Notes: generated from the letters alone by a model not told the origin. A DNA stretch of 64,000 nucleotides from Cycloclasticus sp. symbiont of Poecilosclerida sp. N (GCA_002101205.1 LWTM01000077.1:1-64000), one strand, 5' to 3'; shown: positions 8,463 to 17,363, numbered from the stretch's first letter. A program made the numbers and translations.

Positions 8463-10601
8463 ATGCATAAAAAAATAATATCAATCATTCTATGCTGTCT
8501 GGCCTGCTATGCGACATCAGCTTTTTCTATAGAAAAGGCAGATACTGGCACCAACCCTTTTTCAGACAACCCCATTGCTGATAAAAAAATAGAAGGCCTT
8601 ATTAAAGAGATTTTTCCCAACGCAACACGTATTGATCAAAAAGACCCTAAAAATAAAGTGTGGCCTATTTATGTTACCTTTCAACAAGTCGGTTATGCAT
8701 TTGAAAGCCAAGATTTCATTCAAATACAAGGCTTTGCTGGCGACATCATTAATCTATTAATTGGCATTGATAATGATGGTCAAATCATGGGTGTTCGTGT
8801 GCTATTTCAACACGAACCTATCTTTCTGCACGGCCTTGGGCCTGAGGCATTGGAAAAATTTCTTGATCAATACCCTGGTCACAGCGTTTCTGAACGAATT
8901 ATTGTAGATAGTAGTCGCTCTCGATCTGTCTCTTCAGCAGGCGAGGGCAGTTTGATTTTTGACGGTGTAACGAAGGCAACCGTTTCCGTTATTGCCGCCA
9001 ACGACACGTTGCTAACAGCTGCTTTAGAAGTGGCGCGAAAAGTTTTAGGTAAATTTGTTCAAGCCAGCGCATCGTTACCAAAAATGGATTTATACGAGCC
9101 TCTCAATTGGCAACAGTTGTTAGATAGAAAGCTTGTTGCTCGCTGGACTGTTCACCGCGAGCAACTGGAAACGGCTTTAGACAGGGAGTTATCTGATTAC
9201 CCAGGTTATGGCTTCGATGATCCAGATCTGGACGTTATTACCGATGTTTACTACGCCTATTTGAACGCACCCATAATTGGTAAAAACCTGCTAGGCAAAG
9301 AAGATTATGCTCGCCTAATGGAGACTGTCAAGCCGGGGGAAAACATTGTCGGCATTATGTCAGAAGGACCATACAACTATCTAGAAGATGACTTCAGGGC
9401 TGGAAAAATCCCTACTCGCGTTTCTTTGTACCAAAATGGATTGCCTTTGCTTATTCGCGACATAGCTTTTTATCGATTTTATGACAAAAACTTGCCCGAT
9501 AGCATTCCTGATTTGAATAATTTTAGGTTATTAAAAATTAAGGGGAACGCCGGCTTCGACCCTGCCTCTAAGCTCACTATTCAACTTAATTATGATTTGC
9601 GACAAAATCACTTGCTTGGTGATAATATTAACCAAAGTAGCTCCCACCAGTTACCGAGTAAATTATTTTACAAGCCTGAGGTTATTGAAGAAAAACGCAT
9701 CCCTATTTGGAAGCGCTTATGGAATTCTAGAGTGTTAGAAATAGCCATCACAATCGCGTCACTGCTTTTGTTAACGCTCATTTTCATCAAACAACGCACC
9801 TTGTCCAGACACCCAACATTCGTTAAATACGGCCGTTTAGCATTTATGTTCTTCACAGTGTTTTTTATCGGGTTTTATGCACAAGGACAATTATCCGTCG
9901 TTAACATCTATACCGTTTTACTCTCCTTACGAGGTGGCTTTAAGTTCGACGTATTCTTGCTTGACCCAGTATTGTTTATTATTTGGCTCTACACCTTCGT
10001 CACGCTCTTTATTTGGGGCCGCGGCGTATTTTGCGGCTGGTTATGCCCCTTTGGCGCACTACAAGAAATTCTCGCATGGCTTGGAAAAGTCTTAAGATTC
10101 CCTCAGGTGAAAATTAAAGAGCCAGCTCATCTGGTATTACAAAAACTAAAATATATCATCGTTATTGCTCTATCTGCAATCTGCTTTTACGACTTGGGTT
10201 TGGCACAAACACTGTCAGAAATTGAGCCATTCAAAACCAGTATCACCTTGGTCTTTGATCGCGAATGGTATTTTGTCGCTTTCGCCGTAGGGCTACTCGT
10301 CATTGGTATGTTCATTCATAAATTTTACTGCCGTTATGTTTGCCCGTTGGGCGCTGGTCTTGCTATTTTGGGACGTTTTCAATTATTCAAATGGCTCGAT
10401 CGTCGTGACGATTGCGGAAAACCTTGTCAGGTTTGTAACGTTCGCTGCGAAATCAAGGCGATTCCAAAATCTGGCCACGTTGACTACAACGAATGCATCC
10501 AGTGTCTTGAATGCTTAGTTATCTACAATGATGAACACCAATGTGCACCAGTTATGCTGGCAAATAAACGCGCGAAAAAACAATTTGTAGAAATAAAATA
10601 G
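8463..10601 (+). CDS. NosR/NirI-type membrane flavo-polyferredoxin
   Basis: The 712-residue protein has a signal peptide (residues 1-22) and a periplasmic FMN-binding domain with the flavin-attachment-type motif DGVTKATVS near residue 168. Several membrane helices from about residue 420 follow, with CX3CP signatures CGWLCPFGA (about 524) and CRYVCPLGA (about 623). The C-terminus has cytosolic 4Fe-4S clusters in CGKPCQVCNVRC and CIQCLECL. This is the NosR/NirI layout, an electron conduit for nitrous-oxide reductase maturation. No nosZ, nosD or denitrification gene is in the window, so the partner is unknown and I give no symbol. It is divergent from the thioesterase. Confidence 0.85.
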   Translation: MHKKIISIILCCLACYATSAFSIEKADTGTNPFSDNPIADKKIEGLIKEIFPNATRIDQKDPKNKVWPIYVTFQQVGYAFESQDFIQIQGFAGDIINLLIGIDNDGQIMGVRVLFQHEPIFLHGLGPEALEKFLDQYPGHSVSERIIVDSSRSRSVSSAGEGSLIFDGVTKATVSVIAANDTLLTAALEVARKVLGKFVQASASLPKMDLYEPLNWQQLLDRKLVARWTVHREQLETALDRELSDYPGYGFDDPDLDVITDVYYAYLNAPIIGKNLLGKEDYARLMETVKPGENIVGIMSEGPYNYLEDDFRAGKIPTRVSLYQNGLPLLIRDIAFYRFYDKNLPDSIPDLNNFRLLKIKGNAGFDPASKLTIQLNYDLRQNHLLGDNINQSSSHQLPSKLFYKPEVIEEKRIPIWKRLWNSRVLEIAITIASLLLLTLIFIKQRTLSRHPTFVKYGRLAFMFFTVFFIGFYAQGQLSVVNIYTVLLSLRGGFKFDVFLLDPVLFIIWLYTFVTLFIWGRGVFCGWLCPFGALQEILAWLGKVLRFPQVKIKEPAHLVLQKLKYIIVIALSAICFYDLGLAQTLSEIEPFKTSITLVFDREWYFVAFAVGLLVIGMFIHKFYCRYVCPLGAGLAILGRFQLFKWLDRRDDCGKPCQVCNVRCEIKAIPKSGHVDYNECIQCLECLVIYNDEHQCAPVMLANKRAKKQFVEIK

Positions 10602-10610
10602 GTTTACTTA

Positions 10611-10958
10611 TTAGCCTACAAGAAATAAAGGCTTTTCTTCATTTCGTTCTTCAACCCATTCGCGCAGTGCCTGTTGGCTGAAATACAGACCGAATAACTG
10701 AACTGGCCTTTGCGTCTTACATGACCAACCAGATGGTGCAAAAACTTGCCCTGTTTCGTAATGCGCAATATTCGCCAATAAAGTTGCCCGCATTTTCTCA
10801 ACGACCTCAGGGATTTCTGCATTAGCGGATATAGGCTCATCCCACGGTTCTAAGTTATTCATTGCGAAAGCGGCTTGCCACACCGTTAACTCGTTAACAT
10901 CGCGCCAGTGCTCTTCGTCTATTGCCTCAATCTCCATTGCGCTTACTTTACACCACAT
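10611..10958 (-). CDS. Hypothetical protein, 115 residues
   Basis: This is an acidic, soluble, tryptophan-rich protein (HWRDVNELTVWQAAFAMNNLEPWDEP) with no signal or membrane segment. The ATG at 10958 has an AAGGTGA site at good spacing. The pattern of a residue-rich N-terminus followed by ALREWVEERN is seen in small uncharacterised proteins that bear a degenerate DNA-binding fold, but I cannot assign one. It overlaps the end of the decayed CoA-ligase gene by 16 bases, which suggests the two once formed a transcript. Confidence 0.6.
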   Translation of the reverse strand: MWCKVSAMEIEAIDEEHWRDVNELTVWQAAFAMNNLEPWDEPISANAEIPEVVEKMRATLLANIAHYETGQVFAPSGWSCKTQRPVQLFGLYFSQQALREWVEERNEEKPLFLVG

Positions 10959-11197
10959 TCAATTTCACCTTGTTTATTGGGCGTTCTCTTCACAATTTTT
11001 CCCACGCCATTTGGTAACTCATCCATAAAAATAACTTTTTTGGGTTCCTCGTAATTGCCCAAATATTATCGGCACTAGCTACGAATATCAGCCGGACCTG
11101 CTTCCGTGCCTTCCTTTAACACAACATGCGCCACAGGTATTTCATCGTGTGCTTTATCACTGTGCCCAATCACGGCCGCTTCAAGTATGGGAGTGAA
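10943..11197 (-). pseudogene. C-terminal remnant of an acyl-CoA synthetase (AMP-binding ligase)
   Basis: Minus-strand translation gives ILEAAVIGHSDKAHDEIPVA..., then ADIRS, a TAG, CR, a TAA, YLGNYEEPKKVIFMDEL, PNGVGKIVKRT and a stop at 10943. This is the C-terminal cap of an ANL-superfamily CoA ligase, with the catalytic-lysine segment (normally PKxxxGKIxKR) in place. Two in-frame stops, about seven codons apart, break it. The fragment is missing everything before the hinge region. The N-terminus of apparently the same gene lies at 11275-11382, with an IS-end-like sequence between. Confidence 0.75.
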
Positions 11198-11207
11198 TTT
11201 ACACAAT

Positions 11208-11250
11208 GAGACCTCTGCATAACGCAGTGAGAGAAGGCAAGACGAGGTAA
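11208..11250. mobile_element. Isolated IS-end sequence (GAGACCTCTGCATAACG)
   Basis: This stretch begins GAGACCTCTGCATAACGCAG and continues GAGAGAAGGCAAGACGAGG. The reverse complement of 37845-37888 shares the first 17 bases and the following GAGAG/GGCAAGA words, so both look like the same terminal inverted repeat. It sits between the two halves of the broken CoA ligase, consistent with an insertion followed by a deletion. Confidence 0.55.
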
Positions 11251-11274
11251 TCCTGTCACCTTTTTTACGTCATT

Positions 11275-11382
11275 TTAAAGTAGACCAACAGCAAATTTAG
11301 CACCATCAATAACAACTGTGTTCTGCGCATGTTGTTCTGCTGAGCTTTTGAAGGCATCAATAAGTAATAGATTATTCAACAT
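11275..11382 (-). pseudogene. N-terminal remnant of the CoA ligase
   Basis: Translation from an ATG at 11382 reads MLNNLLLIDAFKSSAEQHAQ, then NTVVIDGAKFAVGLL and a stop. An opening of this kind (xLLDAFxxSAxxxPxxxAVxDG) is typical of AMP-dependent CoA ligases. Roughly 400 residues that should follow are gone. The ATG overlaps the stop of the 69-residue gene upstream, so they were coupled. Confidence 0.6.
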
Positions 11383-11581
11383 TTATATTCTCTATTAATT
11401 TCTGTTTCAGCCTCATCAACTGCTCAAGCGACAAGCCCATTAGAAAGCTACTCGCTAACGTTAATTTATCGCCTATCGCTGGTTCTCTCATTATGTTTAA
11501 AAAATAGCCTTCAAACCTACGATCTTCTTTTTTAAAAGGATATGAAATCAAACCATGTTGGATAAAATAGTACATCAACAC
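11372..11581 (-). CDS. Small hypothetical protein next to the CoA-ligase remnant
   Basis: The track gives 69 residues (MLMYYFIQHGLISYPF...). The C-terminal half (DKLTLASSFLMGLSLEQLMRLKQKLIENI) is a helical hairpin pattern. No family is recognised and the ribosome site is poor, so the start could be the internal Met at residue 31. Because it lies between pseudogenes it may itself be a remnant. Confidence 0.4.
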   Translation of the reverse strand: MLMYYFIQHGLISYPFKKEDRRFEGYFLNIMREPAIGDKLTLASSFLMGLSLEQLMRLKQKLIENINVE

Positions 11582-11589
11582 GCGTGTTT

Positions 11590-11974
11590 ATTGAACAGTC
11601 CACGTTCTTCAATAATGGGAAGTACTGGGAAATTTTCCCTCAGCAGAAAAACGCTTGCCGTCAATTAAAATCAAAGTACCATTACTACCCCTCTAATAGA
11701 AATATTGGCCTTTGATTTACTATTGGGATGCGGAAACTTGGCGTATTGCATCGTTAAAGAACGCATTCGTTCAATCACCCCTTTAATAGTTACTGCCCCG
11801 CTTTTAGCACTTTCATCTGCCGTTATCACCACAAAACTAGCAGTTACACCATCAATTTTTTTCTGTTTTAGTAACTGTTGTTACCGTAATAACATCAAGC
11901 TGAGGTGTTTGCGCCAACGCTTGATTTAGAGTCGAAGATAATGCAACTGTTATTATTATTTTCCATTTTTTTAT
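11590..11974 (-). pseudogene. N-terminal remnant of a second TonB-dependent receptor
   Basis: Broken frames give a signal-peptide-like start (KKWKIIITVALSSTLNQALA), a TonB-box-like segment (QLDVITVTTVTKTEK) and the plug domain in pieces (VVITADESAKSGAVTIKGVI, ERMRSLTMQYAKF, then SIRG, and GTLILIDGKRFSAEGKF in another frame). The plug looks like that of catecholate or colicin-receptor types. The expected start codon is ATA instead of ATG, and frameshifts occur after KTEK and near SIRG. The rest of the barrel is absent. It follows the PepSY gene and would have been the last gene of the iron operon. Confidence 0.75.
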
Positions 11975-12738
11975 TCCTTATTTTTCATTAAAACATTGGC
12001 TTTTTTGCTGCCGTTTCGTTGATATTTCCTTTTGATTCTAACCCAGAGCATAAAACCCCCAGAAAATAATATTATTAATAGTGGCACTCCTGAGATAATT
12101 GATAAAATTTTATGGGTGCCAAAAAAATTAAATTGGTGTAACTTCATTATCCACCAATGAAACCGTCTAGCAGTGTTTTGATCTTCAAGAATCACACCAT
12201 GATAGGGATCAATAAAAATCTCCGTTTTGCCAGAATCATTAAATTGAATCCTCCACGCTAAGCGCCCCTTAGATTTTTTACGATGAATCCAGTTATCTAA
12301 AAGATTCGCATCAATCAGTAATGTCTCTGTCGGAACGTACTGACGTGCAAAAGCAATGGCTAAATTCTTAGGCAATGGTGAAAGGCATTTTCCATTAATT
12401 GCATTTATAAGAGTGTTGTCTTTACCGCCATCACTATCAATAGAATTAATTCTATAAAATAATGAATTTACTTCACGAACAAGGGAAAAAGACATAACTT
12501 TAGTGTCTTTTTCTGTACATAATTGCGTATATTCAAACATTTTAGGCAAAGTAATTGCCTTTGAAATATCATCCATACTAATGGATTGAGATTTGTTTTG
12601 CTTTTCTTTATAACCAGATTCCCAATACATGTAAGGTGCATAAGCCCACAATATTCCAGTAATTGTTGTAATCAAAAGGAAAAAAAATGCTATGCCTGCC
12701 GTCCAATAATGTAACTTCCTATTATCCACACTGCTCAT
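11971..12738 (-). CDS. PepSY-type membrane protein of an iron-uptake operon
   Basis: The 255-residue protein has an N-terminal helix (residues 12-34), a long periplasmic region containing a PepSY-like segment (GRLAWRIQFNDSGKTEIFIDPYHGVIL), an HWWIMKLHQFNFFG stretch and a second helix near residues 208-230 followed by a basic tail. Proteins of this kind often accompany TonB receptors and are thought to act in ferric-siderophore reduction or as membrane accessories. The gene is four bases from the DUF4198 gene. Its TAA stop overlaps the dead ATA start of the receptor remnant. Confidence 0.8.
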   Translation of the reverse strand: MSSVDNRKLHYWTAGIAFFFLLITTITGILWAYAPYMYWESGYKEKQNKSQSISMDDISKAITLPKMFEYTQLCTEKDTKVMSFSLVREVNSLFYRINSIDSDGGKDNTLINAINGKCLSPLPKNLAIAFARQYVPTETLLIDANLLDNWIHRKKSKGRLAWRIQFNDSGKTEIFIDPYHGVILEDQNTARRFHWWIMKLHQFNFFGTHKILSIISGVPLLIILFSGGFMLWVRIKRKYQRNGSKKANVLMKNKE

Positions 12739-12741
12739 TTA

Positions 12742-13533
12742 TTATTTTGTGTTCAATGAAAATGTAGCTCGATGTCGTATAAATTCATAATCCTTGTCTT
12801 GAAATTGACCAGCTATTTGTTCATTGTGAATTACTTCTATAACATAAGTCCCTTCCCATAATGGCGTAAAACGACTCACTCCTTGTTTGTTTAATTTAGA
12901 TTCCCATATCCAGCCATTTGGCGCAAAAATATTAACTGATTTAGGTTTTTCAGCTAGTGGATTTTTATCAAAATATACTTGGAACACGACTTGTTCACCA
13001 ACCTTTGGACCAAAATTACCAGTTCGAGGGTCAATGTGTTGGGTGATAGGTAAAATATCTAATTTAGTTTCTGGAGTAGTTGGAGAAATACGTTTAGAAA
13101 CCTTTTTATCATCAAATAACAACCATTGAGTTCTAGCATAATACATAGGCCTAATAACACCAATACCGTGTTTTGACCAGTCAACAACAGGACTATCAAT
13201 ATCTTGTGCAACTAAATTTACTAATCCATATTTATCAGTTTTGACTTTCCCCTCGTAAAAATTATCTCGCATTCTAAGACGAATGCTAGTGCCATTTTCA
13301 CTACTTGGAAAATATGCTTTTAGTGTAGATGCCTCACGCTCAGCAAGCCTTGTGTCTTTTGATTCAAATAAATTTTCATGATATTCACCAAAATAAAGAC
13401 GAACTGTTTTATTGCTATCTGGTATTGGATTTAACCAAAGAAAATGAGCGTGACTCATAGTAGAGAATAATAAAAATAATACAGTCAAAAATGACCTTGT
13501 GTTTTGTTTTTTAATATTAAAATAAGTGTTCAC
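12742..13533 (-). CDS. DUF4198-type periplasmic protein of metal uptake
   Basis: The 263-residue protein has a signal peptide (to about residue 29, SHA cleavage) and opens the mature part with HFLWLNP, the start typical of DUF4198/NikM-like proteins found next to TonB receptors. It contains two immunoglobulin-like strand patterns (GEQVVFQVYFDKNPLAEK; ...WEGTYVIEVIHNE). These are thought to bind metal or metal chelate in the periplasm, with the N-terminal His as a candidate ligand. It is the middle gene of the Fur-box unit. Confidence 0.8.
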   Translation of the reverse strand: MNTYFNIKKQNTRSFLTVLFLLFSTMSHAHFLWLNPIPDSNKTVRLYFGEYHENLFESKDTRLAEREASTLKAYFPSSENGTSIRLRMRDNFYEGKVKTDKYGLVNLVAQDIDSPVVDWSKHGIGVIRPMYYARTQWLLFDDKKVSKRISPTTPETKLDILPITQHIDPRTGNFGPKVGEQVVFQVYFDKNPLAEKPKSVNIFAPNGWIWESKLNKQGVSRFTPLWEGTYVIEVIHNEQIAGQFQDKDYEFIRHRATFSLNTK

Positions 13534-13600
13534 AATAACTCCTAATTAAATAAAAAAGAAAAATCCATTTTAATTGACGGATGGGGTAAAAAAATACCGT

Positions 13601-15694
13601 TTAAAATTTAGCTTCTAAACCAACATATACTGAGCGTGTTTGCCCAGGAATAATGCCGCCAAAAAATGATTGTCGTCTTTCTCTGTATTCTTTATCTGCT
13701 ATATTGTTAACGCCTGCAAAAAGCGACACGCCGCCTACTTTATAATCGCCACGAATATTTAAAATTGCATAAGATGGTAATTCTCCTTTGTTTCCATCAT
13801 CACTTTCTGCAACTGTATTTTCTGCATCAGTAAAGCGTTTTCCAACATAATTCCCATCAATTTTTAGAGAAAGATTTTTGTTAACTTTATATATAGCACC
13901 AAAATTAAAAGAGTTTTTAGGTGCCATTGGTAATACTTTTCCCTTGTTATCGCCAACTTTTTGCTTGGCATCAACATAAGTGTAATTGGCATTAATCTCT
14001 AATTTAGGTGTTGCATGATAAACTATTGCGCCCTCAACGCCCTTATGACTGGTTTTGCCTGCGTTGTCAGACTCCCCTGCATTAGAAATAATTTGGTTAT
14101 CAAAATCAATGTAAAATAATCCAGCATCAACTGATAGGTTATCTGTCAATTTTCCACGAAACCCAATTTCTGAATTAATACCAGTTTCCGAGTCAAGATC
14201 TTTATCTGTTCCAGTCGTTGGATCAACCGCTTCTGAAAAGGTTGGCGGCTCAAATGTTTTATGAATGCCTGCATAAATATTACTATCGCTGTCTAACTTA
14301 TAAGAAAGCCCTACACCGCCAACAGTTTCTGAAGTTTCTGCTTGAGTTTTTTTACCAATATTACCACCGCGTAAACCAACATTTATATCTTGTTCAATAA
14401 ATTCTTGACGCAATCCAGTAATAGTAGTTAATTTCCCCCAGGCATGTTCTACTTCCACATAAGGGGCAAATGCAGTGGTTTTAAGAGTTGAGTCACGATC
14501 TGTATAACCACTCCTGTCAGTATGGCTTGACCCTCTACGTCTAATATCATTCATATTTTCAAAATGCAATCTAGATCCTAATGTTAATTTTCCACCCAGT
14601 GCATTTTTAAACCGAATTCTTGGCTCTACGCCAACAACAAAGAACTCACGCTCAAAGTGTCTGTTTCCAGTATCTTTAGCAGTGCCTTCTATATTTGCAG
14701 AATTAGCTAACTCATCTGCCGCACTATATGTGGCATTATCTGCTTCATTAGCAATTTGCCAATTTCTCTCAAAAAAACTTAAATAAGCAAGGGACTCAAA
14801 ATCAACACCCTCTTTTATAGGCGCATCAAAATGAAAATCTGCCGAGGCACGCCGTCCTCTAAATATGTCGTTTGAACGCACACTTTTATCTGGATCGTCT
14901 TTAAACTGTTCAGCACTCAAACCACCAGGAGTGTTAGATACTTCTCTGTAATAATTAAATCTATACCAATTTCCTCCTCCATCTATCGAATCAGGCGAGG
15001 TAACTTTTAAGCTAATATTATTAACATCAGTATCAGTGTTTTCCCTATTTGTTTCCCCGCTTTTATTAAGATAAGATAACAAGTATCCAGTGCCATTATT
15101 AAGGGTGTCTCCCGAGGATAAATAAGTGGAAAAAAAGCTACCGTCACGGACAGTTTCTTTAAGTGTAATAGTTTGTTTTGCAGGTGGTTGATTAGTAATA
15201 TAGTTTACAACACCGCCAATATTGCCTGGCCCATAAAGCACAGAACCACCACCACGAATAACTTCTATACGCTCAACATCTTCTATAGGAACATTATAGT
15301 ATGCAGATTTATCGCCATATACCGCTGGCTGAATTGGCACGCCATCCGCCGCTAATAATGTCCCTGACTTACTACGATTAGGGTTCATCCCACGAAACCC
15401 TATATTTGGACGCAGACCACGACCATATTCACTGGGTGCAAAAACTCCAGGTATTGTTTTTAACACATCAATACTTGAAAGTGGTTGAAATGCTTCAATC
15501 TGTTTTTTAGATATAATTGTAACAGCACCCGGATGATCCTGAAGCAACCTGCCTGTTTCTAATTTTTTTTCGTCAGTTGCTACAGTTGCTGTAACAACAA
15601 TTTGTTTTAATGTTGTTGTTCTATCCTCTACCTGTGCGTTAGCATTAAATATTGGTACAAGTAGTACACTTAATAATAGTATTTTTTGTTTCAC
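13601..15694 (-). CDS. TonB-dependent outer-membrane receptor, FecA-like
   Basis: The 697-residue protein has a signal peptide (to NANAQ), a TonB-box-like stretch (TTLKQIVVTATV) and a plug domain (residues about 45-165; SSIDVLKTIPGVFAP, NIGFRGMNPNRS, ERIEVIRGGGSVLYGPGNIGGVVNYIT). A 22-strand barrel follows, ending with a terminal Phe (SVYVGLEAKF). The plug is like those of FecA-type ferric-citrate/hydroxamate receptors. The length and C-terminal Phe indicate an intact protein. No N-terminal signalling domain is present. The Fur-like site upstream implies iron repression. Confidence 0.92.
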   Translation of the reverse strand: MKQKILLLSVLLVPIFNANAQVEDRTTTLKQIVVTATVATDEKKLETGRLLQDHPGAVTIISKKQIEAFQPLSSIDVLKTIPGVFAPSEYGRGLRPNIGFRGMNPNRSKSGTLLAADGVPIQPAVYGDKSAYYNVPIEDVERIEVIRGGGSVLYGPGNIGGVVNYITNQPPAKQTITLKETVRDGSFFSTYLSSGDTLNNGTGYLLSYLNKSGETNRENTDTDVNNISLKVTSPDSIDGGGNWYRFNYYREVSNTPGGLSAEQFKDDPDKSVRSNDIFRGRRASADFHFDAPIKEGVDFESLAYLSFFERNWQIANEADNATYSAADELANSANIEGTAKDTGNRHFEREFFVVGVEPRIRFKNALGGKLTLGSRLHFENMNDIRRRGSSHTDRSGYTDRDSTLKTTAFAPYVEVEHAWGKLTTITGLRQEFIEQDINVGLRGGNIGKKTQAETSETVGGVGLSYKLDSDSNIYAGIHKTFEPPTFSEAVDPTTGTDKDLDSETGINSEIGFRGKLTDNLSVDAGLFYIDFDNQIISNAGESDNAGKTSHKGVEGAIVYHATPKLEINANYTYVDAKQKVGDNKGKVLPMAPKNSFNFGAIYKVNKNLSLKIDGNYVGKRFTDAENTVAESDDGNKGELPSYAILNIRGDYKVGGVSLFAGVNNIADKEYRERRQSFFGGIIPGQTRSVYVGLEAKF

Positions 15695-15764
15695 AAGAGT
15701 TCTCCTATTTATGAGTGAAATGGCTGGCTACAATAAGTTCGCTAGCTGATTAAAGTTACTAAAT

Positions 15765-15795
15765 GCGAATGATAACAGTTCTCATTATCATTCGC
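15765..15795. promoter_or_regulatory. Fur-box-like palindrome upstream of the TonB receptor
   Basis: GCGAATGATAA and TTATCATTCGC are perfect 11-base inverted arms around a 9-base centre. On the minus strand the inner 19 bases read GATAATGAGAACTGTTATC, which matches 15 of 19 positions of the classical Fur consensus GATAATGATAATCATTATC. It lies about 75 bases upstream of the receptor start, so it probably overlaps the promoter of the three-gene unit. Confidence 0.85.
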
Positions 15796-15822
15796 AATAC
15801 TATTCTTGTTTTTCATTAAAAT

Positions 15823-16651
15823 AAGACCTCTGCACGAACCGATGATGAATCAGCATTGATAATTTGAGATAATAGAATGCCCAACAAAAGAGCAACAAGC
15901 GAATACGAATGGTCTGAAACAACCTCACACAATATAGTTTGGCAGAAGCGATGCTGATAGGTCATGATGCCCTTAAAGAACTCGATGCCGTTAATTAATT
16001 GACGGGGCACGCTAAAGCAACAGCGTTCAGATATTCATTCAAAAAACAGGCTGCGAAAGCCTGCCGCCCTTAGTGATGTTCAAAGCACTTCTCCTGCAAA
16101 GCTGGTACAAGCTCTGTGATCGTGCGCTAGAGAAGCAATTAGCCAGAGACCTACTGTTTCGTCGTTTCGTTGGGTTGGATATTTCAGAGGTTGTTCCCGG
16201 TCACTCAACATTTTGGCGCTTTTGGCAGACGCTAGAGAAACTGAATTTAATGGAGGGCTGCTCAACGAGATAAAGCACCAACGCTGCTTCACCGACTTAC
16301 TCAGTGGTGATGAAAAATCGGTATATGCTGATAGTGCCTACAAAAGCCAACATCGTGGTACATGGCTGGCAGAGAGACATATTGAGAACAGACTCATACC
16401 CCACGGCACCTTCTCTGTCTACGCCGTTCACCTTGTAAAACGTGCTTACCGCAACAAGCCGTTCAACAAGAAGCTGAACAGTTCAACCAGGGCATTCAAG
16501 CGTGCGGCGCACTGTTGAGTGCGTCTTTCGCGTATTGAAACTGCATTACGCAATGGGCAAAGGTCGTTACCTAGGTCTGAATAGAAATCGTACCCGTTTT
16601 GAACTCATGTGTGTAGCTCATAATCTGAAACGAGAATTATCGATTCACTAG
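15823..16651 (+). mobile_element. Decayed IS5-family element
   Basis: The left edge starts AAGACCTCTGCACG, like other IS ends in this window. Coding traces run from MPNKRATSEYEWS (15880) through FKALLLQSWYKL, EKQLARDLLFRRFVGLDIS and HSTFWRFWQTLEKL (16073-16240). After a frameshift they continue as LLSGDEKSVYADSAYKS and RAYRNKPFNKKLN, and after another as VFRVLKLHYAMGKGRYLGLN to a TAG at 16649. The order is that of an IS5 transposase with its DUF772 start. The segment carrying the first catalytic Asp is deleted, so the element is dead. No right inverted repeat is evident. Confidence 0.8.
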
Positions 16652-16669
16652 GCAAGTTGTATCTAAAAA

Positions 16670-16885
16670 TGAAAACAAAGGGAAAAAATAGGCAAGTGAC
16701 AATGAATTTGCGTCAAATAGGGTTTTATACCCCAAACACTTCCTAGGTCTATTATTCATTAAACCTGTGGCTATAAACACTTCTTTTTCACTCACATCAT
16801 CCAAAGCCTTATGCTTGGGAATGAATTGCCTTAATAAGCCATTATGGTTCTCGTTGCGGATACAACCCGGCAAATGGAACGGTAA
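16670..16885 (-). mobile_element. C-terminal fragment of an IS30-family transposase
   Basis: Minus-strand translation gives CIRNENHNGLLRQFIPKHKA, then LMNNRPRKCLGYKT. Both blocks are hallmarks of the IS30 C-terminus (ENxNGLLRQYxPK; LNNRPRKxLGYKTP), including the last catalytic Glu region. After GYKT the similarity stops, and the N-terminal two thirds are missing. An N-terminal IS30 fragment is found separately at 38905-39012. Confidence 0.75.
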
Positions 16886-16898
16886 TATTTCTTATAGC

Positions 16899-17279
16899 TT
16901 AATCGGCAAAAAGAACAGCCGTGCCACTAACATGAACACCAAACTGACATTTCTCGCTTAGGTCAACGTGTGCACCATAACTTGTCGTTACATCAATCAC
17001 TCCGTTACCGCCTAAGTTGTCTGTTAATTTTTTTAATACATTAATAGCATGCTGTCTAACAATTACTTTTCCTTTCTCTGAGCTACTGCACATAGCTGTT
17101 TCAACCTGCTCTAATCGCTCAACTATTGTCGGCATATCGACTGGTTCGCCAGACATATATACTGTCAATTCAGGCGAATGGTCTTCCATATCGATACGAA
17201 TAACATCAAAAAACAACAGTGTTGAAATGCCGAATAAGATAAAAAAACTGATGAGTATTTTTGTTGTTGATGCCTTCAT
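16899..17279 (-). CDS. Membrane-anchored periplasmic protein of unknown function
   Basis: The 126-residue protein has one N-terminal helix (residues 7-27, a signal anchor) and a periplasmic domain with two Cys (CSSSEKGKVIVRQHAINVLK and EKCQFGVHV). The pattern Q-A-x-L-K/x-x-A-x-x-GGNGV followed by a Cys-containing strand is reminiscent of RcsF and related small envelope proteins, but the match is only in pattern. It lies downstream of sspB on the same strand with an 84-base gap. Confidence 0.55.
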   Translation of the reverse strand: MKASTTKILISFFILFGISTLLFFDVIRIDMEDHSPELTVYMSGEPVDMPTIVERLEQVETAMCSSSEKGKVIVRQHAINVLKKLTDNLGGNGVIDVTTSYGAHVDLSEKCQFGVHVSGTAVLFAD

Positions 17280-17363
17280 TAGATTTACTTTTACGTTATT
17301 TGTTATTGTTTGCTAGCGATAAATGCTGTGAGTTTGATGTTATAAAGCACAAAAAGTTCATAC

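Noticed and set aside
13601-15694. Plus-strand ORFs within the TonB receptor (for example 14218-14400, 15173-15355)
   Set aside because: Shadows of the long minus-strand gene, with no ribosome sites or family motifs.
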